Source: Alcanivorax sp. (lineage in GTDB: Bacteria; Pseudomonadota; Gammaproteobacteria; Pseudomonadales; Alcanivoracaceae). Taken from it: a DNA stretch of 64,000 nucleotides. The stretch lies in contig NZ_NVWY01000001.1 in the NCBI RefSeq assembly GCF_002733835.1, forward strand, positions 124,001 through 188,000. The letters run 5' to 3'. The notes below the pieces were generated by a model. That model worked only from the letters and a program-made list of their open reading frames with translations, did no database searches and had not been told where the DNA came from. The position numbers and the translations under genes were made by a program. Shown here one piece after another: positions 45,121 to 54,107 of the stretch (positions are counted from its first letter, which is position 1; the number at the start of each line of letters is the position of its first letter).

Positions 45121-46845
45121 CTACAACAACGCCTGACGCATATCCGTCAATAGTTGGCTCAGGTACGTCGTGAACCGCGCCGCAGCCGCCCCATCAATAA
45201 CCCGGTGATCGTAAGACAAACTCATCGGCAGCATCAGCCGCGGCTGAAACTGATTGCCATCCCATACCGGTTGCATGTCCGAACGGCTCACGCCGAGAAT
45301 CGCCACTTCCGGCCAGTTCACAATCGGGGTAAATGCGGTGCCGCCAATACCGCCCAGGGACGAAATGCTGAAGGTTCCGCCTTTCATATCCGCAGGTGTC
45401 AACTTACGGTTACGGGCTTTCTCGGCCAGCTCGCCCATTTCCAGGGCGATTTCCTTCAGCCCTTTCTTGTCCGCATCCTTGATCACCGGCACGACCAGAC
45501 CGTTGGGGGTGTCTACCGCTATACCAATATTGATATAGCGTTTTTCAATCAACGCCTCGCCACTGTTTTCCAGCGAACTGTTGAAACGCGGGTACTCCTT
45601 CAGCGCCCGCGCACAGGCTGTCACCAAAAACGCCAGCATGGTGAGCTTTACGCCCTCGCGTTCAAGGCGTTTGTTCTGACTTTTGCGGAACGCTTCCAGG
45701 TCGGTGATATCCGCATTGTCATGCTGGGTCACATGGGGAATCGTCAACCAGGAACGCGTCAAATTCTGGGCGGATACCTTGCGTAGCTTGTTTAACTCAA
45801 CTCGCTCAATGTCGCCGAACTGGCTGAAATCAATCTCCGGCAGTTCTACTGCCAGGCCACCGCCTGCGCCCCCGGCCGGCTGCCCTTCCAGGCGCTGCTT
45901 CACATAGGCATGCACGTCATCTTTGAGAATACGACCTTTCGGGCCTGTGGCGCTGACCTGTGACAAATCCACCCCGGTTTCCCGAGCCAGCTTGCGCACC
46001 GCAGGGCCAGCATGGACAGGTTTGGACGGAGACGCCCCACTGTCGGCGACTTGCCCCCGGGATGAAGAGGGAGGCTCGCTTTTCTGTGCCGGCTTGCCTT
46101 GTGCGCCTGTGTCACTGTCTTTGCCGGTTTCCTTCTCCTCCTTATTGGCGTTTTCGGCATCAGCCTCTTTTTCACTCTCCGGTTCTCGCTCGCTTGCTTC
46201 TGCTGATACAGAACCACCCGCAACCGCCAATGTAATCAGGGCATCACCGGTGCCGACCTTGTCACCCACGCTGACGCTAACCGACTCCACCTTGCCGGCG
46301 TTCGGCGACGGAATTTCCAGCGACGCCTTGTCGGATTCCACCACCACGATGACCTGCTCTTCGTCGAGTTCATCCCCCACAACCACATTCACTTCAATAA
46401 TTTCTGCCGCATCGATATCACCAAGATCCGGCACCTTTACGGTTTCCGTGCGGCTTCCTGCCTGCTCTTTCGGCTTGTCCACCTTGGCACTGTCGCCCGA
46501 CGCGTTTTCCTTTTTCGGCTCATCCTGCGGCTGCGATTGGGCACCGCTACCCTGCGCCGTGTCGCCCTTGTCATCTGCTGCTACGGATTCATCGTTGCCA
46601 TCGCCCTCTTCGGCCTCAAGCTCCATGACCGCATCGCCTTCCTTGACGCGGTCACCCACCTTGACACTGATTGCAGCAACTTTTCCGCCCTGGGGCGCTG
46701 GCACTTCCACTGTTGCCTTGTCGGATTCCAGCACAATAATGGTGTCTTCGGCGTTAATGGTATCGCCGACTTTCACGCTGATCTCGATGACATCAACAGG
46801 ATCACTGCTGCCCACATCGGGAACATGAATTTGCGTTTTACTCAC
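45121..46845 (-). CDS. aceF: Pyruvate dehydrogenase E2, dihydrolipoamide acetyltransferase
   Basis: E2 forms the core of the pyruvate dehydrogenase complex and transfers acetyl groups to CoA. The 574-residue protein has two lipoyl domains with Lys43 and Lys173 in VLESDKAT and VVESDKAS, a long Glu/Lys/Ser-rich linker region, an E3-binding domain (AGPAVRKLARETGVDLSQV), and a catalytic domain ending with SYDHRVIDGA (His547, Asp551). It follows aceE by 52 bases in one operon. Most E. coli-type E2 proteins have three lipoyl domains; two is within the range for Gammaproteobacteria. Confidence 0.97.
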   Translation of the reverse strand: MSKTQIHVPDVGSSDPVDVIEISVKVGDTINAEDTIIVLESDKATVEVPAPQGGKVAAISVKVGDRVKEGDAVMELEAEEGDGNDESVAADDKGDTAQGSGAQSQPQDEPKKENASGDSAKVDKPKEQAGSRTETVKVPDLGDIDAAEIIEVNVVVGDELDEEQVIVVVESDKASLEIPSPNAGKVESVSVSVGDKVGTGDALITLAVAGGSVSAEASEREPESEKEADAENANKEEKETGKDSDTGAQGKPAQKSEPPSSSRGQVADSGASPSKPVHAGPAVRKLARETGVDLSQVSATGPKGRILKDDVHAYVKQRLEGQPAGGAGGGLAVELPEIDFSQFGDIERVELNKLRKVSAQNLTRSWLTIPHVTQHDNADITDLEAFRKSQNKRLEREGVKLTMLAFLVTACARALKEYPRFNSSLENSGEALIEKRYINIGIAVDTPNGLVVPVIKDADKKGLKEIALEMGELAEKARNRKLTPADMKGGTFSISSLGGIGGTAFTPIVNWPEVAILGVSRSDMQPVWDGNQFQPRLMLPMSLSYDHRVIDGAAAARFTTYLSQLLTDMRQALL

Positions 46846-46897
46846 ACCTGAACTCCTTATAGTGAGATCACTGATCGATAATCAGTGATGGGTGCGA

Positions 46898-49570
46898 TCA
46901 ATGCATCACCGGATAGGGTTTATCCGTATTGATGCCATATTTCTCAATGGCCTGTTTCACCACCGCAGCCTCAACCTTGCCCTCTTTGCGCAAGGCATTC
47001 AGTGCCGCCAGCACCACGAAGTAACGATCCACTTCAAAGAAATGGCGTAACTTCTGGCGTGAGTCGCTGCGCCCGAAACCATCGGTACCCAGCACCGAAT
47101 ACGGGGCTTTCACCCAGGGGCGAATCTGGTCGGCAAAGGCGCGCATGTAATCAGTGGATGCGATCACTGGCCCGGCGCGACCCTCCAGGCATTTCTCTAC
47201 CCAGTTAGGCCCTCGCTCTTTTTCCGGGTTGAGCATATCGTCGCGGTCCAGCTGAAGCCCTTCACGACGCAGCTCGTTGAAGCTGGTGACGCTCCACACA
47301 TCCGCCGCCACACCAAAATCCTCTCGCAGCAAGTCCGCCGCCGCTTCCACTTCACGCAATATCGTACCGCTGCCGAGTAGCTGAACCCGCAGGGTTTTCC
47401 TGGTTTTCGGTTTGCCTTCACGCAGCAGATACATGCCTTTGCGGATGCCTTCTTCCGCCCCTTCAGGCATGGCACCGTGCATGTAGTTCTCATTCATCAG
47501 GGTCAGGTAATAGAACACCTTTTCGTTGTCCTCATACATGCGTCTGAGGCCATCCTGAAGAATCACGGCCAGCTCGTAACTGTAGGTGGGATCGTAGCTG
47601 ACACAGTTGGGCACGGTGCTGGCCAGCAGATGACTGTGGCCATCCTGATGCTGAAGCCCCTCACCATTAAGCGTGGTGCGCCCGGCGGTGGCGCCCAGCA
47701 GGAAACCGCGGGCCTGGCTGTCGCCGGCGGCCCAGCACAGATCTCCCACGCGCTGGAAGCCGAACATGGAGTAATAGATGTAGAACGGAATCAGGGTGAA
47801 GTCATGGACGCTGTAACTGGTGGCTGCCGCCAGCCAGCCGGACATGGCACCGGCTTCGTTGATGCCTTCTTCGAGAATGCGCCCCTTCTTGTCTTCCCGG
47901 TAATACATCACCTGGCCAGCATCTTCCGGTTCATACTTCTGGCCGCCGGATGAATAAATGCCTAACTGGCGGAACAGCCCTTCCATGCCAAAGGTACGGG
48001 CTTCATCGGGCACAATCGGCACCACGCGCTCACCAATCTGCTTGTCCTTGATCAGCGTGCTCATCATGCGCACGAAGGCCATGGTGGTGGATATTTCCCG
48101 ATCACCACTGCCTTCAAGAAAGTTGGCAAACACATCCAGCCCGGGGATGGTCAATTGCTGGCTGGCTTTCTGGCGGCGCACGGGCATATAGCCGCCCAGT
48201 TTGTCGCGTTGTTCCTTCATGTAACGCAGCTCGGCGGAGTCCTCTGCCGGGCGGTAATAGGGCACCTCTTCCAGCTGCTCATCGGTGAACGGCATATCGA
48301 AGCGGTCGCGGAAATCTTTCAGGCTTTCCAGATCCAGTTTCTTCATCTGATGCGTTTTATTGACGGCTTCACCGGCACCGGTGGCATAGCCCTTGACCGT
48401 CTTGGCCAAAATTACCGTGGGCCGCCCGGTGTGATTCACCGCAGCGTGATACGCCGCGTACACCTTGAACGGATCGTGGCCACCCCGGTTCAGGCGATAC
48501 ACATCTTCATCGCTCATGTGCTCGACCAGTTTCTTCAGTTCCGGGTTCTCACCAAAGAAATGTTCGCGGGTGTAGGCGCCACCGTTTTTCTTGTAGGCCT
48601 GATATTCCCCATCCACACATTCTTCCATGCGGCGACGCAGCAGACCTTCGCTGTCTTTTTCCAGCAACGGGTCCCACAGGCGCCCCCACACTACCTTGAT
48701 CACGTTCCAGCCGGCGCCACGGAACACGCCTTCCAGCTCCTGGATAATTTTACCGTTACCGCGCACCGGGCCATCCAGTCGCTGCAGGTTGCAGTTCACC
48801 ACAAACACCAGGTTATCCAGCTTTTCACGCCCCGCCAGAGCGAGGGCGCCAAGGGATTCCGGCTCGTCCATTTCACCGTCACCCAGGAATGCCCAGACCT
48901 TGCGGTTATCCTGCTGGATCAACTCCCGGTTCTGCAGGTACTTCATGATGTGGGCCTGGTAGATGGCCTGAATCGGCCCCAGCCCCATGGAGACAGTAGG
49001 AAATTGCCAGAAGTCCGGCATCAGCCAGGGGTGGGGATAGGACGACAGTCCCTTGCCATCCACTTCCCGGCGGAAGTTATCCAGCTGCTCTTCGCTGATG
49101 CGCCCTTCCAGGTAAGCCCGCGCGTACACGCCCGGTGCTGAGTGCCCCTGGAAAAACACCAGGTCGCCCTCGTTCTCATCGCTGGGGGCGCGGAAGAAAT
49201 GATTAAAGCCCACATCGTAAAGGGTGGCGGAGGAAGCAAATGAGGCAATGTGCCCCCCCAGCTCATCATCGTTATCCATGTTGGCCCGCATAACGGTGGC
49301 CAGCGCATTCCAGCGCACCAGTGAGCGAATACGGCGCTCCATGAACATGTCACCGGGGATGGCGGCTTCGTCCTTGGGGGCAATGGTATTGAGATAGGGG
49401 GTGTTGAGGTGGGTGCGATAAACGCCCTGCTCCTGGGCTTCGTTGGTAATGGCATCGAGTAGCCAGGCGGCCCGCTCGGGACCTTCCCGCTCGACCACGG
49501 ATTCCAGGGCTTCGAGCCATTCCCGGGTTTCTGCGGGATCAACGTCGTCAAAAAAACTGCGTTTTTGCAT
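46898..49570 (-). CDS. aceE: Pyruvate dehydrogenase E1 component (homodimeric type)
   Basis: E1 uses thiamine diphosphate to decarboxylate pyruvate and acetylate the lipoyl groups of E2. The 890-residue protein is full length. It has HSAPGVYARAYLEGR near the start, the ThDP motif GDGEMDEPESLGAL followed by NCNLQRLDGPVRGNGKIIQELE, and the C-terminal SYKAPYSV-like segment AFADQIRPWVKAPYSVLGTDGFGRSD. It is the first gene of the aceEF operon. The long leader (49571-49749) carries three hairpins. Confidence 0.98.
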   Translation of the reverse strand: MQKRSFFDDVDPAETREWLEALESVVEREGPERAAWLLDAITNEAQEQGVYRTHLNTPYLNTIAPKDEAAIPGDMFMERRIRSLVRWNALATVMRANMDNDDELGGHIASFASSATLYDVGFNHFFRAPSDENEGDLVFFQGHSAPGVYARAYLEGRISEEQLDNFRREVDGKGLSSYPHPWLMPDFWQFPTVSMGLGPIQAIYQAHIMKYLQNRELIQQDNRKVWAFLGDGEMDEPESLGALALAGREKLDNLVFVVNCNLQRLDGPVRGNGKIIQELEGVFRGAGWNVIKVVWGRLWDPLLEKDSEGLLRRRMEECVDGEYQAYKKNGGAYTREHFFGENPELKKLVEHMSDEDVYRLNRGGHDPFKVYAAYHAAVNHTGRPTVILAKTVKGYATGAGEAVNKTHQMKKLDLESLKDFRDRFDMPFTDEQLEEVPYYRPAEDSAELRYMKEQRDKLGGYMPVRRQKASQQLTIPGLDVFANFLEGSGDREISTTMAFVRMMSTLIKDKQIGERVVPIVPDEARTFGMEGLFRQLGIYSSGGQKYEPEDAGQVMYYREDKKGRILEEGINEAGAMSGWLAAATSYSVHDFTLIPFYIYYSMFGFQRVGDLCWAAGDSQARGFLLGATAGRTTLNGEGLQHQDGHSHLLASTVPNCVSYDPTYSYELAVILQDGLRRMYEDNEKVFYYLTLMNENYMHGAMPEGAEEGIRKGMYLLREGKPKTRKTLRVQLLGSGTILREVEAAADLLREDFGVAADVWSVTSFNELRREGLQLDRDDMLNPEKERGPNWVEKCLEGRAGPVIASTDYMRAFADQIRPWVKAPYSVLGTDGFGRSDSRQKLRHFFEVDRYFVVLAALNALRKEGKVEAAVVKQAIEKYGINTDKPYPVMH

Positions 49571-49598
49571 GGGCTTGCGTCCTTTTTCGCGTTGCCAT

Positions 49599-49671
49599 GC
49601 GCCGCCGCAGGATCACTGCAGCGGCGCTGAAAGAGGCCCAAGGGTGACTGGGCTTGAGACCTGAAGTCTCA
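49599..49671 (-). promoter_or_regulatory. Structured aceE leader (three hairpins)
   Basis: On the minus strand, three consecutive inverted repeats are seen in the untranslated leader: TGAGAC/GTCTCA (49655-49671), GCCCA/TGGGC (49636-49653, followed by CTCTTTC) and a 12-bp GC-rich stem GCGCCGCTGCAG/CTGCGGCGGCGC with one mismatch (49599-49627) ending 29 bases before the ATG. Neighbouring stems may be alternatives. They could stabilise the mRNA or take part in leader regulation; neither is shown. Confidence 0.4.
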
Positions 49672-49718
49672 CGACACCGGTGGCTGGAGCATATCTGCCG
49701 ATACCCCGGTGTTCGTTA

Positions 49719-49749
49719 ATACTAGCGCCGTAGACCGGTTGGCGGTCAA
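49719..49749 (-). promoter_or_regulatory. Candidate aceE promoter
   Basis: TTGACC (49744-49749) and TAGTAT (49719-49724) on the minus strand are separated by 19 bases, a little long for sigma70. It is the best candidate in the 318-bp gap between aceE and ampE. Confidence 0.4.
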
Positions 49750-49888
49750 GCTGGCCAGTGACGAAAAGAATCAGCCAGCACAGTATGTTGGCCATTTTTT
49801 CGGTTATTTCGCTATCGTGAACCCGATGCAGGAAAACCGGAATGCGACCAAGGTCGGTTCTATAGAAACGCTACTCACTCCAGCACGT

Positions 49889-50737
49889 TCACAGCAACAT
49901 GATCCACAACGCGGCCATAATCAGCCAGATGGCCACACAGCGAAGCAGCAGGCCCTGCAATTCTTCCAGATGATCCATGGCGGTGTGCAAGGTTCCGGGG
50001 CTGGCGCCATGATTTTCTTCCTGTGCCACATTGGCCACGGACACTATCAGCGAGGGGGGCGGCTGCAGCTGCCACCAGGCGCCGCGCATTCTTTCCATTA
50101 CCGCGGTAAAGTCCCCGGCCAGCGACATACTGACAATAAGCAGTTGCCGGGCAGGCAAGCTCAACCAGTCATCCAGTGCTTGCTGCCAACCCAAAGTCTC
50201 TGATTCGCTACAGTGACGCCGCTGACGCTGCAGCCAGGCATGGTTCATGACCACCAGAAACGCCGCCCCGAACCCCAGCAGCACCAGCCAGAAAATCGCC
50301 ACGAACAAGCGTTCTTCCCGCACCAGAATCTGCTCACTCAGTTGCTGATGGTAGGCCGGGTCGCCGGGCACGCCGTTAACGGCAAATTCGTCCGTGGCCA
50401 GGGCCTCAAACCCATCCGGGTCATTCATGCGGCCGCGTACCAGCAACTCATCCACATGGCGAAACTCGCTGTGACTGCCCAGCAACCACAAGAGCAGCAA
50501 TGTGCCCAGACCCAGCACCAATAACTGGCCCCAGAAACCGGACAACCAGCACGCCCCCCAGGCGATCAACACCGCAGGCAGCAGCACCGCGACCCACCAC
50601 ACCCGGTTCGGATGCCCAATGCGGCTACCGCAGCGTTGCAGCCAGCGCTGGTGACGTTCCTCGCCTGCCAGCAGCGGCGACCAGCCTGCATCCATCCTGC
50701 GCAGCCCCATGACCACGATCAACACAATAAACTTCAT
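49889..50737 (-). CDS. ampE: AmpE-like inner-membrane protein
   Basis: The 282-residue protein has three to four transmembrane helices. The segments FRHVDELLVRGRMND, FAVNGVPGDPAYHQQLSEQILVREERLFVAIFWLVLLGFGAAFL and the C-terminal WLIMAALW fit AmpE, a regulatory signalling/transport-like protein encoded beside AmpD in many gammaproteobacteria. It overlaps ampD by four bases in one operon. Its precise role is unclear even in model species. Confidence 0.9.
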   Translation of the reverse strand: MKFIVLIVVMGLRRMDAGWSPLLAGEERHQRWLQRCGSRIGHPNRVWWVAVLLPAVLIAWGACWLSGFWGQLLVLGLGTLLLLWLLGSHSEFRHVDELLVRGRMNDPDGFEALATDEFAVNGVPGDPAYHQQLSEQILVREERLFVAIFWLVLLGFGAAFLVVMNHAWLQRQRRHCSESETLGWQQALDDWLSLPARQLLIVSMSLAGDFTAVMERMRGAWWQLQPPPSLIVSVANVAQEENHGASPGTLHTAMDHLEELQGLLLRCVAIWLIMAALWIMLL

Positions 50738-51300
50738 GCCTTTTCCTTCCTGAACTCGGCCAGTTGTTCACGGTAACGCCGCCAGTCGAACGCCGGGCCG
50801 GGATCCGTTTTTCTGCCCGGTGCAATATGTTCATGGCCGGTAATGCGGGCATCGGTAATCGCAGGATAGTGATGCTGCAAAAGCTGCGTCAGCGCAGCCA
50901 ACGTAGCGTACTGGGCGTTTTCGTAGGGGATGTTGTCGGCCCCTTCCAGTTCGATACCGAGGGAGAAATCGTTGCAGTTTTCCCGCCCCTGAAACGTGGA
51001 GACGCCGGCATGCCAGGCGCGTTTATCGCACGGCACAAACTGTAGCAGGCCCCCGTCACGACGAATCAGAAAGTGGGACGACACCGTCAATTGGTGGATG
51101 GTTTCAAAATAGGGGTGATCCGCCAGGTTCAGGCAGTTTTGAAAAAACGCTTCGATATGGCCGCCGCCAAACTGGCCCGGCGGCAAACTGATGTTATGGA
51201 TCACCAGCAACGAGATATCTGCCGGATCAGGGCGTTCGTTAAAATTGGGGGATGGGCACCATTGCGCCTGATCGACACGATGTCCGGAAAAGGTAAGCAC
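50734..51300 (-). CDS. ampD: 1,6-Anhydro-N-acetylmuramyl-L-alanine amidase
   Basis: AmpD removes the stem peptide from recycled anhydromuropeptides in the cytoplasm, and its loss induces AmpC beta-lactamase in other species. The 188-residue protein has the zinc ligands His35 (LLVIHNISLPP), His156 (TGHEHIAPGRKTDPGP) and Asp166, with Lys164 nearby as in Citrobacter AmpD. Together with ampE and the AmpG-like permease at 35966 it forms the muropeptide recycling set. No ampR or ampC is in the window. Confidence 0.96.
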   Translation of the reverse strand: MLTFSGHRVDQAQWCPSPNFNERPDPADISLLVIHNISLPPGQFGGGHIEAFFQNCLNLADHPYFETIHQLTVSSHFLIRRDGGLLQFVPCDKRAWHAGVSTFQGRENCNDFSLGIELEGADNIPYENAQYATLAALTQLLQHHYPAITDARITGHEHIAPGRKTDPGPAFDWRRYREQLAEFRKEKA

Positions 51301-51316
51301 CCGCGCAAGCTCCCTA

Positions 51317-51596
51317 GAACCTGTTCATGATCTATACGCAACCGCGCCGGAGTCAATTTTTTCGCCAGGTCGTGATTGCGATTGTGTCGTGTAGTCATTC
51401 TACATAAATAAGCGCAATCGCGGGCTGGCGGCCTCTTTTCCTTAAAGAAAGGGGCCCGGCCCTTCGGGTTACCGCTAAAAATGGTGCCATGCTGTGTTGC
51501 GGACCTTGAACTTGACCCGTCAGGCCCTGCGGTCCGCGCCTTGCCTGCCACCATTTTTAGCAGCGACGCGGCTGCGTATAGATCATCAACAGGTTC
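51317..51596. mobile_element. MITE-like element, family C
   Basis: The 280-bp stretch between ampD and the DUF1631 gene is bounded by inverted repeats GAACCTGTTCATGATCTATA and TATAGATCATCAACAGGTTC, about 29 bp each with few mismatches. Inside are two separate dyads. The left has CGCCAG and GATTGCG pairing with CGCAATC and CTGGCG, with an inner TGTAG/CTACA hairpin. The right has CGCTAAAAATGGTG pairing with CACCATTTTTAGCAGCG. No ORF of note is inside. Same outer-plus-two-inner layout as the family B insert. Confidence 0.75.
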
Positions 51597-51619
51597 TTAT
51601 GCCTGCGCCGGGGCAGCGG

Positions 51620-53875
51620 CTAGTGTTGCACGTTACCCTGCATGCGACGCAGATCGCCAATAACTGCTTCCAGAGCCCGGTCAAACAGGGCTCCCTCCTC
51701 AATGAGTTTAACAGTCCCGTTATGCAGGGCAACGGCCAGGGTGTAAGCAGAAAACTCCTGCACCTTGATACCGCGGCGGTTGGTGAACACCATTTTCACC
51801 CCGGCGCGGATGTTGGCCGCCAGCTTGGCGCGGCGAGGTTCGCCGTCATCCTGAATTTCAATCCACTGCCCGGGCGGCAGCTGGCTGCATTTCTTCACCA
51901 GGAAATGATTTTCCGGCAATTCCGGCACCGTTTCCGGCTGGGCCGGCTCGGCGGGCTGCTCTGGCTCCACCGCCACCCGCTCCGTCTGTAGCCCCTTGAG
52001 CAGCTGCTGATGCACATCACGGAATTTAACCAGCAGCTGCTTGGTTTCCACCGCATCGTAGTTGATCTGGCTGAGGCCGCTGTGCAGGGTCTTGAGCAGC
52101 TTCGGACTCAGATCCTTCAGTTTTTCCAGGGCCGCCTGCTCCCGGTGCTCCAGCACACTCCAGACCACCGCATCGACTACCTTCACCTGCTGCTGCCACA
52201 ATCCGCTATCTTCGCCTTCGCGCAGCCAGGTCAAGTACAACACCTGTTGCCAGCCCTGGCGCAGCAGGCGCACCACCACATCCGGCAGCTGCCGCCCGGC
52301 CATGCGCTTATCCAGCACCGCCACCACTTCGCTGCGGGCCTGCTCGGCACGGGCCTTGCCCTCTTCTGCTTCGCGAACCCGCTGTTCAACACGATCGGAA
52401 CGGCTTTTCTGGTTATCGAAGAACTGCTGGAACTCCTGCAACAGCGAGGAGAACAGGCTGGCATCATCTTCGTAATCATCAATGATGCGGTGCACCGCCT
52501 GATTAATCCTCTGGTAGAGGTCGTCCTGGATACCTTGCTGCGGATCCCATTGGCTACCGGCCCGGGCCAGCATGTTCAGCAATAGGCGGGCTTCATGATT
52601 ATCATTGCTAAAAAAGGTTTTATCGATGATCGCTACTTTCAGCAGCGGGATCTGCAGGCGTCCAATCAGCGCCTTGATTTCCGAGGGCAGGCCCTCGTCA
52701 TCCAGAATGAAATCGAACAGCAGGGCCACCAGATTGATGACATCATCATCGGCCTGATCCAGGGCATGGATGGCCTCGCCGTGCTCATTGTCGAGCAGCT
52801 CGGACAGGTCCGTTTTCAGGTCGGCACGGTCTTCGCCTTCATCCTCACCGAGGCTACGCTCTACCCGCTGCAGGCGGTTCAAGACGCCGAGCAGATCATC
52901 GGAGCTGACCTGATGCACAGACGCCGCGTTAGCCACCGGCGCGCCATTCATATAGGGCACCCCGTTCTGCATAACGGCCATGGCCGCCTCACTGGCTACG
53001 CCCGGCGCTCCGCCTGCCCCACCATTACCCGGGCCTCCCTGCATGCCGCGCATGGTCACCAGCAATTCCTGCAATAAACCAAACATCTGATCATTGCTGG
53101 GGCCGCCGACATTCCCAGACATCGGTATCCCACTGTCAGAACCCTGGCCTTGGCTCGCCAGTGAGCGGGAGCCGGGCTTGCGTGCCGGGGCGATAGGCGC
53201 AGACTTCATTTCCGGCAACACCCCGGCATCGATCAGCACCTTGTTGGCCTCACTGACCAGATAGCCGGTTTCCGCCATCACTTCCCGCTCGAACAGCTTG
53301 AGGATGATCAGGCGGGCCTTGATATCCAGCGACAGCTTTTCCAGCCCTTCACTGAAACAGGCGACCAGCTGGCGGGGCTCCAGAGGATTATTGTGCTCGT
53401 TCACTTCCCGCTTGCTTTCAAACAGGTATTCGATGCGGTGACAGAGGACCTTCAGCTGCTCGTTACAGCCATTACGGGCCCGGCGGGCCATGTTATCCAG
53501 CGCCACCGAGGTTTCCAGCTCATCCTCATTGACCAGCGTCAGGGAATCCAGATCCACCGGCGTTTTTTCCAGTCTCTCGGTTTCCAGGGGCCGCGCCAGG
53601 GTCAGAAATTGATGATTAATGGCCTGCTTGAAGCTGCCCACCAGGCCAGCACGCTGAATGCGCAGCTCGCGCATGGCCTCGAAATAGCGCTCACGTTCGC
53701 TATCGGTTTCTTTCTCGGCCAAGTCAAAGAGCTTGTCATCGGCACCATCCAGCATATCGCCAAGATAGGCGGCACTGAGAGACAGGTAACGCGCACACAC
53801 CTTCTCAAGCGGCCGCGGCATGCTACCTGGCGTTGCTTTTCCGGAAACCGGCTTTAGCTGTGTGACCTTGGACAT
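51620..53875 (-). CDS. DUF1631 family protein
   Basis: The ATG at 53875 (GGGGAG just upstream) gives 751 residues. The protein is largely helical and hydrophilic with no membrane segment. The N-terminus (PRPLEKVCARYLSLSAAYLGDMLDGADDKLFDLAEKET region) and the C-terminal beta-rich domain (QLPPGQWIEIQDDGEPRRAKLAANI, MVFTNRRGIKVQEFSAYTLAVAL) are those of DUF1631 proteins. A Gly-rich linker separates the halves around residues 250-290. The C-terminal domain resembles PilZ-like c-di-GMP-binding folds in its FxN-RxG pattern, an inference only. It sits between ampD and the pilin region as in Pseudomonas. Confidence 0.87.
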   Translation of the reverse strand: MSKVTQLKPVSGKATPGSMPRPLEKVCARYLSLSAAYLGDMLDGADDKLFDLAEKETDSERERYFEAMRELRIQRAGLVGSFKQAINHQFLTLARPLETERLEKTPVDLDSLTLVNEDELETSVALDNMARRARNGCNEQLKVLCHRIEYLFESKREVNEHNNPLEPRQLVACFSEGLEKLSLDIKARLIILKLFEREVMAETGYLVSEANKVLIDAGVLPEMKSAPIAPARKPGSRSLASQGQGSDSGIPMSGNVGGPSNDQMFGLLQELLVTMRGMQGGPGNGGAGGAPGVASEAAMAVMQNGVPYMNGAPVANAASVHQVSSDDLLGVLNRLQRVERSLGEDEGEDRADLKTDLSELLDNEHGEAIHALDQADDDVINLVALLFDFILDDEGLPSEIKALIGRLQIPLLKVAIIDKTFFSNDNHEARLLLNMLARAGSQWDPQQGIQDDLYQRINQAVHRIIDDYEDDASLFSSLLQEFQQFFDNQKSRSDRVEQRVREAEEGKARAEQARSEVVAVLDKRMAGRQLPDVVVRLLRQGWQQVLYLTWLREGEDSGLWQQQVKVVDAVVWSVLEHREQAALEKLKDLSPKLLKTLHSGLSQINYDAVETKQLLVKFRDVHQQLLKGLQTERVAVEPEQPAEPAQPETVPELPENHFLVKKCSQLPPGQWIEIQDDGEPRRAKLAANIRAGVKMVFTNRRGIKVQEFSAYTLAVALHNGTVKLIEEGALFDRALEAVIGDLRRMQGNVQH

Positions 53876-54107
53876 TGCTCCCCCGGCAGGCGAACCCGCG
53901 ACAGGCTGGGTGAAATACATCAAAAACAGGGTGTATATGGCACCAACGTTTTAATACTTTAATACGCTACCACGCATCAAGAGTAAGAATTTTGAACTAG
54001 TTGGCACTGACAGAATAGTGTGCGAACACTCACAAACAAAACGCCCCACTTTCCCTACCCCGGAAATTCCCCTAGCCTAAGGCCTTTCGGGGCATTGGAC
54101 GATAGCC

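Noticed and set aside
48155..49141. Plus-strand open frame of 328 codons opposite aceE
   Set aside because: Antisense to the E1 gene; composition is typical of reverse reading.
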